From assembly GCA_024653405.1 (NCBI GenBank), contig JANLGB010000022.1, positions 7,877-17,408 of the forward strand: 9,532 nt of DNA. The letters are read 5' to 3'. Shown here one piece after another: positions 1 through 5,688 of this stretch. The notes below the pieces were generated by a model that was given only the letters and a program-made list of their open reading frames with translations, was not told the origin of the DNA and ran no database searches. The position numbers and the translations under genes were made by a program. This DNA is from Candidatus Saccharicenans sp. (GTDB taxonomy: Bacteria > Acidobacteriota > Aminicenantia > Aminicenantales > Saccharicenantaceae). The first letter of the stretch is position 1. Every line of letters starts with the position of its first letter.

Positions 1-42
1 ACAATACCCCCTGACTCTCATTCTCATCCAAGGCGCACAAAA

Positions 43-71
43 AATGTAAAACTTTATTTAGTTTTTGTCAA
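43..71 (-). promoter_or_regulatory. Sigma70-type promoter firing off the left edge
   Basis: On the minus strand, TTGACA (71-66) is followed by exactly 17 bases and then TACATT (48-43). This is a perfect -35 and a 5/6 match to the -10 consensus. The predicted start is near position 36, so the transcript leaves the window to the left and its gene is not visible. The stretch upstream of the -35 (75-105) contains a T7 run and an A5TAT6 block, which could act as an UP-like element. It lies downstream of the ndk stop, so the left-hand gene need not depend on ndk transcription. Confidence 0.6.
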
Positions 72-115
72 GTATTTTTTTGTCCCCGGGCGAAAAATAT
101 TTTTTCCCCTGTTAT

Positions 116-517
116 TTAGCCAAAAAAGAAGGCTATTTCAAACTCTGCCGTCTGGGGGCTGTCTGAGCCGTGGACGGCATTTCTCTCAACCGAGAACCCG
201 AACTGGCGGCGCAGTGTCCCCGGCTTGGCCTGGGCCGGGTCTGTGGCCCCCATAACTTCCCGCCAGTGCTTGATGGCGTTATCCTTTTCGAGCAACAGAA
301 CTACCACCCGGCCTGAGGACATAAAATCCGTCAGGCTCTCGTAAAATGGTTTGTCTTGGTGCACGTAATAGAATTTCCTGGCATCTTCCTTACTCAGGTG
401 CAGCATTTTTAGTCCGAGGATTTCGAAGCCTTCATCTTCTATTCTCTGTATGATTCTCCCCACGACCCTCTTCTTGACGGCATCAGGCTTGATTATGGCC
501 AGAGTTCTTTCTACCAT
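116..517 (-). CDS. ndk: Nucleoside diphosphate kinase
   Basis: This enzyme transfers the gamma phosphate of ATP to nucleoside diphosphates through a phosphohistidine intermediate, balancing cytoplasmic NTP and dNTP pools. The 133-residue protein opens with the family signature IIKPDAV around Lys10. It keeps the expected active-site set: Tyr50, Phe58, Arg86, Thr92, Arg103, Asn113, the catalytic His116 in NAVHGSDS, and Glu127. All are in canonical spacing. It ends at IAFFFG, a few residues shorter than most bacterial homologues (roughly 137-143), with no catalytic residue lost. The ATG at 517 has a GAAGAGGTC ribosome binding site at 522-530. The gene is divergent from the iron-sulfur protein gene at 705 and has its own promoter at 565-593. 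I see no GC-rich hairpin plus T-run after the stop. The family assignment is essentially certain. Confidence 0.98.
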   Translation of the reverse strand: MVERTLAIIKPDAVKKRVVGRIIQRIEDEGFEILGLKMLHLSKEDARKFYYVHQDKPFYESLTDFMSSGRVVVLLLEKDNAIKHWREVMGATDPAQAKPGTLRRQFGFSVERNAVHGSDSPQTAEFEIAFFFG

Positions 518-539
518 GATTGACCTCTTCTTATTATGT

Positions 540-555
540 CCTGGACCCCAGGTCC
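540..555. repeat. Overlapping short palindromes in the ndk leader
   Basis: CCTGG (540-544) and CCAGG (548-552) form one perfect inverted repeat. GGACC (543-547) and GGTCC (551-555) form a second, overlapping one with the CCA spacer. They lie at the predicted transcription start of ndk, a position typical of an operator, or they may fold in the 5' untranslated RNA. No regulator is identifiable from the window. Confidence 0.35.
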
Positions 556-564
556 GGAAACTTA

Positions 565-593
565 CATATACTTCAAAAAAAATTGGCGGTCAA
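565..593 (-). promoter_or_regulatory. Promoter for ndk
   Basis: On the minus strand, TTGACC (593-588) is followed by 17 bases and TATATG (570-565). The predicted start is near 558, giving an untranslated leader of about 40 nt before the ndk ATG at 517. Two interleaved palindromes at 540-555 (CCTGG-ACC-CCAGG and GGACC-CCA-GGTCC) sit right at or after the predicted start. Confidence 0.5.
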
Positions 594-666
594 CTGCCCG
601 ACATCCTGATTGCCTCCATCTCCATATTCTGCCAAATGGCCGTGGCCTTGAAAAAGCACAGCCCTT

Positions 667-695
667 TTGACTTCTTCTGTCAGGGAAAATAAAAT
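667..695 (+). promoter_or_regulatory. Candidate promoter immediately before the iron-sulfur gene
   Basis: TTGACT (667-672), a 17-base spacer and TAAAAT (690-695) make a good sigma70-like promoter. The predicted start falls near 702, only two or three bases before the ATG at 705. If real, the transcript would be almost leaderless, and the AGGA at 696-699 that resembles a ribosome binding site would not be transcribed. Alternatively the match is fortuitous and a more distant promoter is used. Confidence 0.4.
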
Positions 696-704
696 AGGAA
701 AATC

Positions 705-1415
705 ATGGACATAGACTCCGGTTCTCTCGATTATGAAAGGCTGAAAAAATTCTGTCTGGAGGAACTCGGGCTCGACCTGTTTGGCGTGGCCGACATAAGA
801 GAAATCCGCCAGACATTCGCTCTGTCCCCCAGCCTGACCCGGCGTTATGACTATGCCATTTCCCTTGGGAAAGAAGTTTTGCTTTCAGTTCTGGATGATA
901 TCCAGGAGGCGCCGACTTCACTCTATTTCCATCATTATCGCCAGCTTAATGCCTATCTGGACCGAGCGGCTCTCAAGCTTTCTTCCTGGATAAATGCCCG
1001 GGGATACCTGGCCCTGCCAGTGGCTGCTTCCCAGGTTACAGACTGGAAGAATCAAAAGGCCCATCTCTCTCAAAAAAAAATTGGACAGCTGGCCGGACTG
1101 GGCTGGCTTGGCCGGAATAACCTTCTGGTCAACCCGGTCCTGGGAGCCCGCTTCCGCCTGGTCACGGTCCTGACCAACTGGCCCCTGAAAACGGATTCAC
1201 CTGTTCCTTTCGGCTGCGGCGATTGCCATCGTTGTTTGGCCGTCTGCCCTGCCGGGGCCATTAAAGAGGATCAATCAGATTTTGACCATCTGGCCTGTTT
1301 TACCAAGTTGAAAGAATTCCGGGACAGGGGACTGGTTGGACAGTACATATGCGGAATCTGCGTCAAAGCCTGTTACGGGAGCCGGCGGGTAGAGGATCTG
1401 GTCCCCAAAAGGTAA
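705..1415 (+). CDS. QueG-related double [4Fe-4S] cluster protein
   Basis: This 236-residue protein has two cysteine sets of the bacterial ferredoxin/QueG type: C171-x2-C174-x2-C177-x3-C181-Pro, then C198, C216-x2-C219-x3-C223. Before them is the segment GLGWLGRNNLLVNP (131-144), which closely resembles the AGLGWxGKxTLL stretch of epoxyqueuosine reductase (QueG). It is much shorter than QueG (about 380 residues) and lacks the C-terminal HEAT-like region. The DSAP-type motif that QueG carries before the GLGW segment reads PVAASQ (105-110). I therefore infer a QueG-like redox protein of unknown substrate, and not a proven tRNA queuosine enzyme. No signal peptide is visible, so it should be cytoplasmic. 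The ATG at 705 has AGGA five bases upstream. The gene is monocistronic and converges with the GyrI-like gene. Confidence 0.9.
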   Translation: MDIDSGSLDYERLKKFCLEELGLDLFGVADIREIRQTFALSPSLTRRYDYAISLGKEVLLSVLDDIQEAPTSLYFHHYRQLNAYLDRAALKLSSWINARGYLALPVAASQVTDWKNQKAHLSQKKIGQLAGLGWLGRNNLLVNPVLGARFRLVTVLTNWPLKTDSPVPFGCGDCHRCLAVCPAGAIKEDQSDFDHLACFTKLKEFRDRGLVGQYICGICVKACYGSRRVEDLVPKR

Positions 1416-1513
1416 AATAAATCTTAAGAAAACCTGCGACCCAACCCGAATCAACCTGAATCCGGCACCGGGCCCGGCAACGCTGATGGACCGAACTGCT
1501 TACCTGTTTGGCT
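1416..1513. other. Convergent intergenic spacer
   Basis: This 98-bp gap lies between two convergent stop codons. It contains a GC-rich self-complementary patch around 1463-1477 (CCGGCACCGGGCCCGG), but no T-run follows on either strand. I therefore do not call an intrinsic terminator. Confidence 0.4.
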
Positions 1514-2089
1514 CTATCGCTTCCTGCAGGCTATCCAGATTTCAGTTTTCAACCCGCTGGCGCTGACCCGCGCTGGGTCGGGGTCAAGATACCTCTCCAG
1601 GATGGGACCGCTCTGAGCATACCCGTTGGCTTCCAGCCATTCCTGCATTTTCAGGATGGTTTCCCCAGCTTTATCATAAGGGCCCTGGTGGAGGCTGACC
1701 GCCACCGTGGTAAAAGACCAGACTTTCTTCTCCAGCGGGGCCAGAACCTGCACCTGTTCACTTATAGGAAAGCCGATTTCCCAGCGCATTTTTTCCGGGT
1801 CGGTGAGTTCTGCCTCACCATAATAGATGCCAACCATCGGTCCGGCCGGCAAAATATTCTGGTTCTGCATGTTCTGCATCAGTTCGCCGATCACAGATTC
1901 GATCTCGGAGAACGAACCTTCCCGGCTCAAGCAACAATAAGCAAAAGGCTCGACGTTTCGGATTTCGACCTGTCCTGGTGGGGGTAATTGTTGTGGTGCC
2001 AAAGATGAAAAAGCCTGGAGAAAAGCCAGGCTGAATACTAACATCAAGACAAAAACAATGATAAAAAACTTAAATTCTCTTTTTTCCAT
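1514..2089 (-). CDS. Exported or membrane-anchored GyrI-like effector-binding domain protein
   Basis: The 191-residue protein has a strongly hydrophobic N-terminus (about residues 6-28, preceded by basic residues), then a proline-rich linker (31-39). A single GyrI-like/AraC effector-binding domain follows (about 40-190). Recognisable family features are the opening VEIRNVEP strand, PMVGIYY (84-90), the HQGPYD turn (134-139), WLEANGY (151-157) and the terminal TEIWI, whose Glu183 matches the conserved ligand-facing acid of the fold. There is no DNA-binding domain, so it is not a regulator of the AraC or MerR type. A stand-alone small-molecule binder outside the cytoplasm is the simplest inference. 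Whether the hydrophobic segment is a cleaved signal or an anchor is unclear, since no clean cleavage site stands out. The ATG at 2089 has GGAGGAG at 2095-2101. The ligand is unknown. Confidence 0.88.
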   Translation of the reverse strand: MEKREFKFFIIVFVLMLVFSLAFLQAFSSLAPQQLPPPGQVEIRNVEPFAYCCLSREGSFSEIESVIGELMQNMQNQNILPAGPMVGIYYGEAELTDPEKMRWEIGFPISEQVQVLAPLEKKVWSFTTVAVSLHQGPYDKAGETILKMQEWLEANGYAQSGPILERYLDPDPARVSASGLKTEIWIACRKR

Positions 2090-2247
2090 GTTTTCTCCTC
2101 CGCCTGGTTCAAATTTATCTTAACATTTTATTCGGAGCAGATAAAGTTTTTCATGTGGAAGGTGATCACAGACGGCGCCTGAGACTAACAAGAGCACTTA
2201 TAAGAGCGTGATAATAAAGTAGTTAAAAATAGGACCAAAATTTTCCC

Positions 2248-2264
2248 TGCACAAAAAATGTGCA
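2248..2264. repeat. Perfect inverted repeat TGCACA-A5-TGTGCA
   Basis: Six-base arms TGCACA (2248-2253) and TGTGCA (2259-2264) flank five A residues. It resembles an operator-sized dyad. No T-run follows on either strand, so it is not a terminator. The right arm overlaps the DnaA-box-like nonamer at 2259-2267. Confidence 0.5.
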
Positions 2265-2350
2265 AATTACCACAAATTATTAAATATCAGCCAGATGGGA
2301 GAATTTTCATCCCTGATTTCCACAAACTTTTGCACAGTAATTGTGGAAAA
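2259..2350. other. Cluster of DnaA-box-like nonamers
   Basis: Within 92 bp there are two exact matches to the relaxed DnaA box TTWTNCACA: TTTTGCACA on the plus strand (2328-2336) and TTTTCCACA on the minus strand (2350-2342). Two one-mismatch copies accompany them: ATTTCCACA on the plus strand (2316-2324) and ATTTGCACA on the minus strand (2267-2259). They lie in the AT-rich island between two genes. The clustering is seen directly, but a replication-origin or DnaA-regulatory role is inference only. No dnaA, dnaN or other origin-linked gene is in the window, and the strict box TTATNCACA is absent here. Confidence 0.3.
2317..2349. repeat. Perfect 9-bp inverted repeat with 15-nt loop
   Basis: TTTCCACAA (2317-2325) and TTGTGGAAA (2341-2349) are exact reverse complements separated by 15 bases. 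The loop contains a further DnaA-box-like nonamer. No T-run follows the dyad, which argues against an intrinsic terminator. A protein-binding site, or a stable stem in the peptidase 3' untranslated RNA, are the alternatives. Confidence 0.55.
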
Positions 2351-2502
2351 GGTTTTATTGAAATTTTATGTACAGTTTTCTCCTTTGATAAAGAAAATTA
2401 TTCAGAAAAATCAATTGGCCAAAAAATTTTCAACCAGCGTTTTTTAGTCTGTAAATACTGGCCGTCTTCCTTAAATAAAAAATTATGGAGACGTCTTCTC
2501 TG

Positions 2503-4914
2503 TCATTTTTTCTTCACATAGCGGTCAAACCAGTCGATCATTTCTGCCAGAACATGAAGCACTGATTCTCGGGCGGCGTAGCCATGACTTTCGTAGGGTA
2601 ACATCACCAGCCGGGCTGTTGCTCCAAATCCCTTCAGGGCAGCAAAAAGTCTTTCTGACTGGATGGGAAAAGTCCCGGAATTGTTATCGGCTTCTCCGTG
2701 AATGAGCAGAATCGGTTCGTTGATTTTGTTGGCATACATAAAAGGCGAGACCTTCAGGTAAAGGTCCGGTGCTTCCCAGAGAGTCCGCCTTTCGTTCTGA
2801 AACCCGAATGGGGTCAGGGTACGGTTGTAGGCACCGCTTCTGGCAATCCCGGCGGCAAATAAATCAGAATGAGCCAGCAAGTTAGCTGTCATAAAGGCGC
2901 CGTAGCTGTGTCCGCCGACACCCACCCGGCGGCGGTCGGCTATTCCCATCTGGTCCAGGGCGTCGATGGCTGCTTTGGCGTTGGCCACGATTTGGGGAAC
3001 AAAAGTATCATTCATCGTTTTCGGGTCTCCAACTACCGGCATCTGAGCATTATCCAGCACTGCATACCCTTGGGTCAGGAAAAAAAGCTGGCTGGGACCG
3101 CGGTAGAAGGTAAAACGATAAGGCGAACCCCGGACCTGGCCGGCAGTGGCCGGGTCGCTATATTCCATGGGATAAGCCCAGACCACAACCGGTAGTCTTT
3201 CTCCCTCTTTAAAGCCCGGGGGGAGGTAGAGGAAACCGGAAAGTTCCACTCCATCCTCTCGTTTATACTTTATGAGCTGCTTCCTGACGGCAGTAAGTTG
3301 CGGGGCCGGGTCGGGGAATAAAGTCAGAGCAGTTTTTTTCCTGGATTTAAGGTCAACCAGGAAGTAATTGGGCGGAATGGTTGGAGTTTCATAGCTGGTA
3401 ATGATTCTGTCCCGTCTATTCCCGGCGAAGGCCACAAAAATCTCGTAAACGCCTTTCTCACAGCGGAACAACCTGGTTTTCATCAGGGTCAAGAGATTGA
3501 GTTTATCCAGGAAGGGACGGTCGCCCTCTGGCGAGGCTCCGCTTCCGCTCAGATAAATATAATCGGCGTCCTGGAGGGCGATCATCTGCCCGGAAGAGGT
3601 CCTGACCATGACCGGGCGGCCCGGGTCGTTATACTGGTCCTGGGCGCTGAGGTCAAAGATTTTTCTTAAAGTTCCAGGATTGGTGGCCTCGAAGTGATAG
3701 GTAGTCCGCCAGCGCTTTTTCCATTCGTATTCAGTCACCAGCCCCTGTCCGGCCTTCCCCAGCCAGATGATACCCTGAAATCTCTGCGGAAGCCGGAAAA
3801 GCTCAATCGGGTCCTGAGTGAATGGCGCTTCCAGGGCCAGCGCCCGGTCCCGGTGGGTAGCCGGTTTTTCTGGGTCGCCCCCATCCAGCGCTTCAACCCA
3901 GACCAGACTGGCGGGTTTAAGGGGTTGCCACTCAGGAGAACGGGGCCCGGCCGGTACCCCGTTGCGCGGGACTTCTTCGGCGGCCGGCAGCTCGGCGATT
4001 ATCTTCACCGGCTGACCCCGCTCATCCCAGATTTCCAGGGTATGAGAAAAAGAAGAGAAGGGAACGCTGTAGGAGAAAGGCCGCTTGATTTTCTTCAGCA
4101 GTAGGAATTTACCATCTGGTGAAGGATTGACATATTGATAAATTCCCGGCGGCCCGATTTTTTTCAGCTGGTTTGAAGCCAGGTCGAGCCGGTAAACCTG
4201 GACGGTGGCATAATATTCAAAGAGTTTTTCATCGTAGGGGGTGCGCAACAGGTCCTGGAAGGTGGCCACCTGGGCAAATTTCCCTGAGGTTTCCTGAATA
4301 TTCGGCCCGACGGGAACGCGTGGCGCTCTGGGTTCGGGACCACGGCCTTCAGCGCTGGCCGTGAGCAATATGCTCCGGCTGTCCGGCATCCAGGTGAATC
4401 CATCAGAAAGCACGGCATTCAGGTCTGGGCCGAAAAGTTTCCGGGTTTTTCCGCTGGCAGCTTCGGCCAGCCATAACTCCAGACCGTTGTCCAGGTGTTT
4501 AAGGAAAGCCAGGTATTTTCCATCGGGCGACCATTTGGGCTGGCTGTATCTTGGTTCTTCGGGCAGGTCAACTGCTATTTCCCGGCCGCTCTTTATGTCT
4601 TTCAGGACGAACTTGGTGAAGAATCGCATGGTCTGCCGGCTGTTGTCGTGCGGGGTGATTCTTATGCCGGCCAGGCGGTAAAAAGGCCGGCTCAATTCCT
4701 CGATGGACGGCATCGCCTGATAATAGCTGAGCAGCATGGTCTGGCGGGAAGGGTCAAGGCTGACCAGGGGCAGGGGAGGGGCGTCCAGGATATCGACGAT
4801 TTCCTTGGGCGGGAGACGGTATGGTTCCTGGGCAGAAAGTTGAAATGAAACTGAAGACAGAATCAATATGGCTGCCAGGACCAGGGTGAGAAACGATGAT
4901 TTGGTTCTTTTCAC
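2503..4914 (-). CDS. Exported S9 family peptidase, glutamyl endopeptidase (S9D) type
   Basis: A serine peptidase of the prolyl oligopeptidase clan, predicted to act in the periplasm or outside the cell. From the GTG at 4914 it has 803 residues. Residues 1-28 form a signal peptide (basic start, hydrophobic core, LSA cleavage before QEP). A beta-propeller region follows to about 540, with repeated PDG-type blade motifs near 130, 178 and 266. The alpha/beta-hydrolase domain starts about 547. The catalytic triad is Ser670 in GGHSYG, Asp743 in HGEADNN and His777 in ESHGY. The stretch RSGAYNRTLTPFGFQNE matches the chloroplast glutamyl endopeptidase (CGEP) subgroup, so cleavage after Glu is likely but not shown. 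GTG is preferred over ATG 4971 and ATG 4938: it has AAGGAGG five bases upstream and leads straight into the signal peptide, and the predicted promoter starts transcription downstream of 4971. Confidence 0.95.
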   Translation of the reverse strand: MKRTKSSFLTLVLAAILILSSVSFQLSAQEPYRLPPKEIVDILDAPPLPLVSLDPSRQTMLLSYYQAMPSIEELSRPFYRLAGIRITPHDNSRQTMRFFTKFVLKDIKSGREIAVDLPEEPRYSQPKWSPDGKYLAFLKHLDNGLELWLAEAASGKTRKLFGPDLNAVLSDGFTWMPDSRSILLTASAEGRGPEPRAPRVPVGPNIQETSGKFAQVATFQDLLRTPYDEKLFEYYATVQVYRLDLASNQLKKIGPPGIYQYVNPSPDGKFLLLKKIKRPFSYSVPFSSFSHTLEIWDERGQPVKIIAELPAAEEVPRNGVPAGPRSPEWQPLKPASLVWVEALDGGDPEKPATHRDRALALEAPFTQDPIELFRLPQRFQGIIWLGKAGQGLVTEYEWKKRWRTTYHFEATNPGTLRKIFDLSAQDQYNDPGRPVMVRTSSGQMIALQDADYIYLSGSGASPEGDRPFLDKLNLLTLMKTRLFRCEKGVYEIFVAFAGNRRDRIITSYETPTIPPNYFLVDLKSRKKTALTLFPDPAPQLTAVRKQLIKYKREDGVELSGFLYLPPGFKEGERLPVVVWAYPMEYSDPATAGQVRGSPYRFTFYRGPSQLFFLTQGYAVLDNAQMPVVGDPKTMNDTFVPQIVANAKAAIDALDQMGIADRRRVGVGGHSYGAFMTANLLAHSDLFAAGIARSGAYNRTLTPFGFQNERRTLWEAPDLYLKVSPFMYANKINEPILLIHGEADNNSGTFPIQSERLFAALKGFGATARLVMLPYESHGYAARESVLHVLAEMIDWFDRYVKKK

Positions 4915-4919
4915 GTTGT

Positions 4920-4926
4920 CCTCCTT
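4920..4926 (-). promoter_or_regulatory. Ribosome binding site that sets the GTG start of the S9D peptidase
   Basis: AAGGAGG lies five bases before GTG 4914. The in-frame upstream ATGs at 4971 and 4938 have no comparable ribosome binding site and would put a charged, non-signal extension ahead of the signal peptide. Confidence 0.8.
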
Positions 4927-4959
4927 CTTTTTTGTCATCGAATGTTGAGTGAAGGTATA

Positions 4960-4988
4960 TTTATAAGACATTAAAAAAGTGAAGGCAA
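4960..4988 (-). promoter_or_regulatory. Promoter for the S9D peptidase
   Basis: On the minus strand, TTGCCT (4988-4983) is followed by a 17-base spacer and TATAAA (4965-4960). The predicted start is near 4953, giving a leader of about 40 nt that includes the AAGGAGG. This supports separate transcription from the upstream pilin operon. Confidence 0.55.
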
Positions 4989-5253
4989 TAAAAAATAGAA
5001 AGCCTTTAGGTTGGCAGGGAAAACGGGGCGGCGACCAAGAGAAATAATCGCAACGAACAAATAGGTATCTAATATGAAGAACAAATATGAAAAAACAGAA
5101 ACAGAAGGCTGGCCATAGAAAAGGAAAAGTTGCTGCCCGATAGAAAATAAATTAAAAGAGCGTAATGGGAAAGATAAATAAAAATAAATGAAGAAAAGCC
5201 ATTTTTGATCATTGCTGTCGGGTGATGCCAGTCTGTTCCGGACCGAATCATCT
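4989..5253. other. Pyrimidine-rich, G-poor gap after the pilin operon
   Basis: This 265-bp stretch lies between the last pilin-like gene and the peptidase promoter. On the minus (transcribed) strand it is a long run of T and C with few G. It has no convincing hairpin plus T-run. Such G-poor, C/U-rich RNA is the composition associated with Rho-dependent termination, so it may end the pilin operon that way. A 62-codon hydrophobic reading frame across it, beginning with a GTG overlapping the pilin stop, follows from the T-richness and is not called. Confidence 0.4.
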
Positions 5254-5688
5254 TCACTTCAGCCTGGTAATTTTAATTCTGCCCGTTATGGCCACCGTGA
5301 GTTGGTAAGACCCTTTCTCGTTCCAGATGTTGATCGTAGCCAGGCTGGAGACAGTCCCCTGGGGATAAAAAACGGGTGAGTTATTGGCCGACACCTCCAC
5401 CCCTTCCAGCAGGTCCCGGCTCCTAAGCAGCCAGGTGGCTTTCTGGCTGTCATACTCGGCCAGCTCGCAGGCCAACTGGTTAATGCTGACCCTGACCGGA
5501 AGCTGGCGCTGGACCGAGCGGAACCGGGCCAGGCAAAGGCTGGAATGGACCTTCCTGACGGCCACTTCCAGCTGGTGCTTTTTGTGGTTAAGGCTGAAGG
5601 AAGAGCCGATGAGCACCAGCATGGCCACGATCGATAGAATGACGGTTGTTTCCAACTGAGAAAAACCAGGTCGTTTCTTCCGGTTCAT
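5254..5688 (-). CDS. FimT/GspH-like minor pilin or pseudopilin
   Basis: A 144-residue prepilin-like protein, last gene of the four-gene pilin operon. The leader is the usual short basic type (MNRKKRPG), followed by the prepilin peptidase site G8|F9 with Glu13 at the +5 position (FSQLE). A hydrophobic helix runs over about residues 14-31. The C-terminal SYQLTVAITGRIKITR resembles the end of GspH/FimT domains. After cleavage and N-methylation it should enter the inner membrane and join the pilus or pseudopilus tip complex. The ATG at 5688 is chosen over the in-frame ATG at 5703, because GGAGGT (5701-5696) lies seven bases before it and it overlaps the upstream stop as ATGA. The 4-nt overlap implies translational coupling to the PilX-like gene. 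FimT versus GspH cannot be decided without the rest of the assembly machinery. Confidence 0.87.
   Translation of the reverse strand: MNRKKRPGFSQLETTVILSIVAMLVLIGSSFSLNHKKHQLEVAVRKVHSSLCLARFRSVQRQLPVRVSINQLACELAEYDSQKATWLLRSRDLLEGVEVSANNSPVFYPQGTVSSLATINIWNEKGSYQLTVAITGRIKITRLK

Larger units (their letters stand above)
2090..2502. other. AT-rich intergenic region with dyad repeats and DnaA-box-like sites
   Basis: This 413-bp gap separates the S9D peptidase 3' end from the GyrI-like gene, both on the minus strand. From about 2200 to 2500 it is strikingly AT-rich compared with the flanking genes. It contains the inverted repeats at 2248-2264 and 2317-2349 and several CACA/TGTG nonamers, listed separately. 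Open reading in this stretch is short, lacks a ribosome binding site, and looks like chance. I could not identify a convincing intrinsic terminator for the peptidase gene or a confident promoter for the GyrI-like gene. Confidence 0.5.

Noticed and set aside
85..110. A5TAT6 block next to G/C runs after ndk as an intrinsic terminator
   Set aside because: The stem would be nearly all A-T, the arms are off register by one base, and no clean T-run follows in the transcript. It fits better as A/T-rich DNA upstream of the left-edge promoter.
450..692. 80-codon plus-strand reading frame
   Set aside because: It overlaps the start of ndk in antisense, has no ribosome binding site, and its peptide looks like no protein family.
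2154..2170. CRP-like TGTG...TCACA dyad
   Set aside because: The spacer is seven bases instead of six and one half-site deviates. There is no paired promoter.
2258..2521. 87-codon plus-strand reading frame in the AT-rich gap
   Set aside because: No ribosome binding site. It runs into the peptidase gene in antisense and is better explained by the dyads and low stop density by chance.
3694..4848. Several long plus-strand frames opposite the S9D peptidase
   Set aside because: They are antisense shadows of a gene with a complete signal peptide, propeller and catalytic triad.
5069..5257. 62-codon hydrophobic minus-strand frame whose GTG overlaps the FimT-like stop
   Set aside because: Its hydrophobicity follows from T-rich DNA, there is no ribosome binding site, and there is no recognisable motif.
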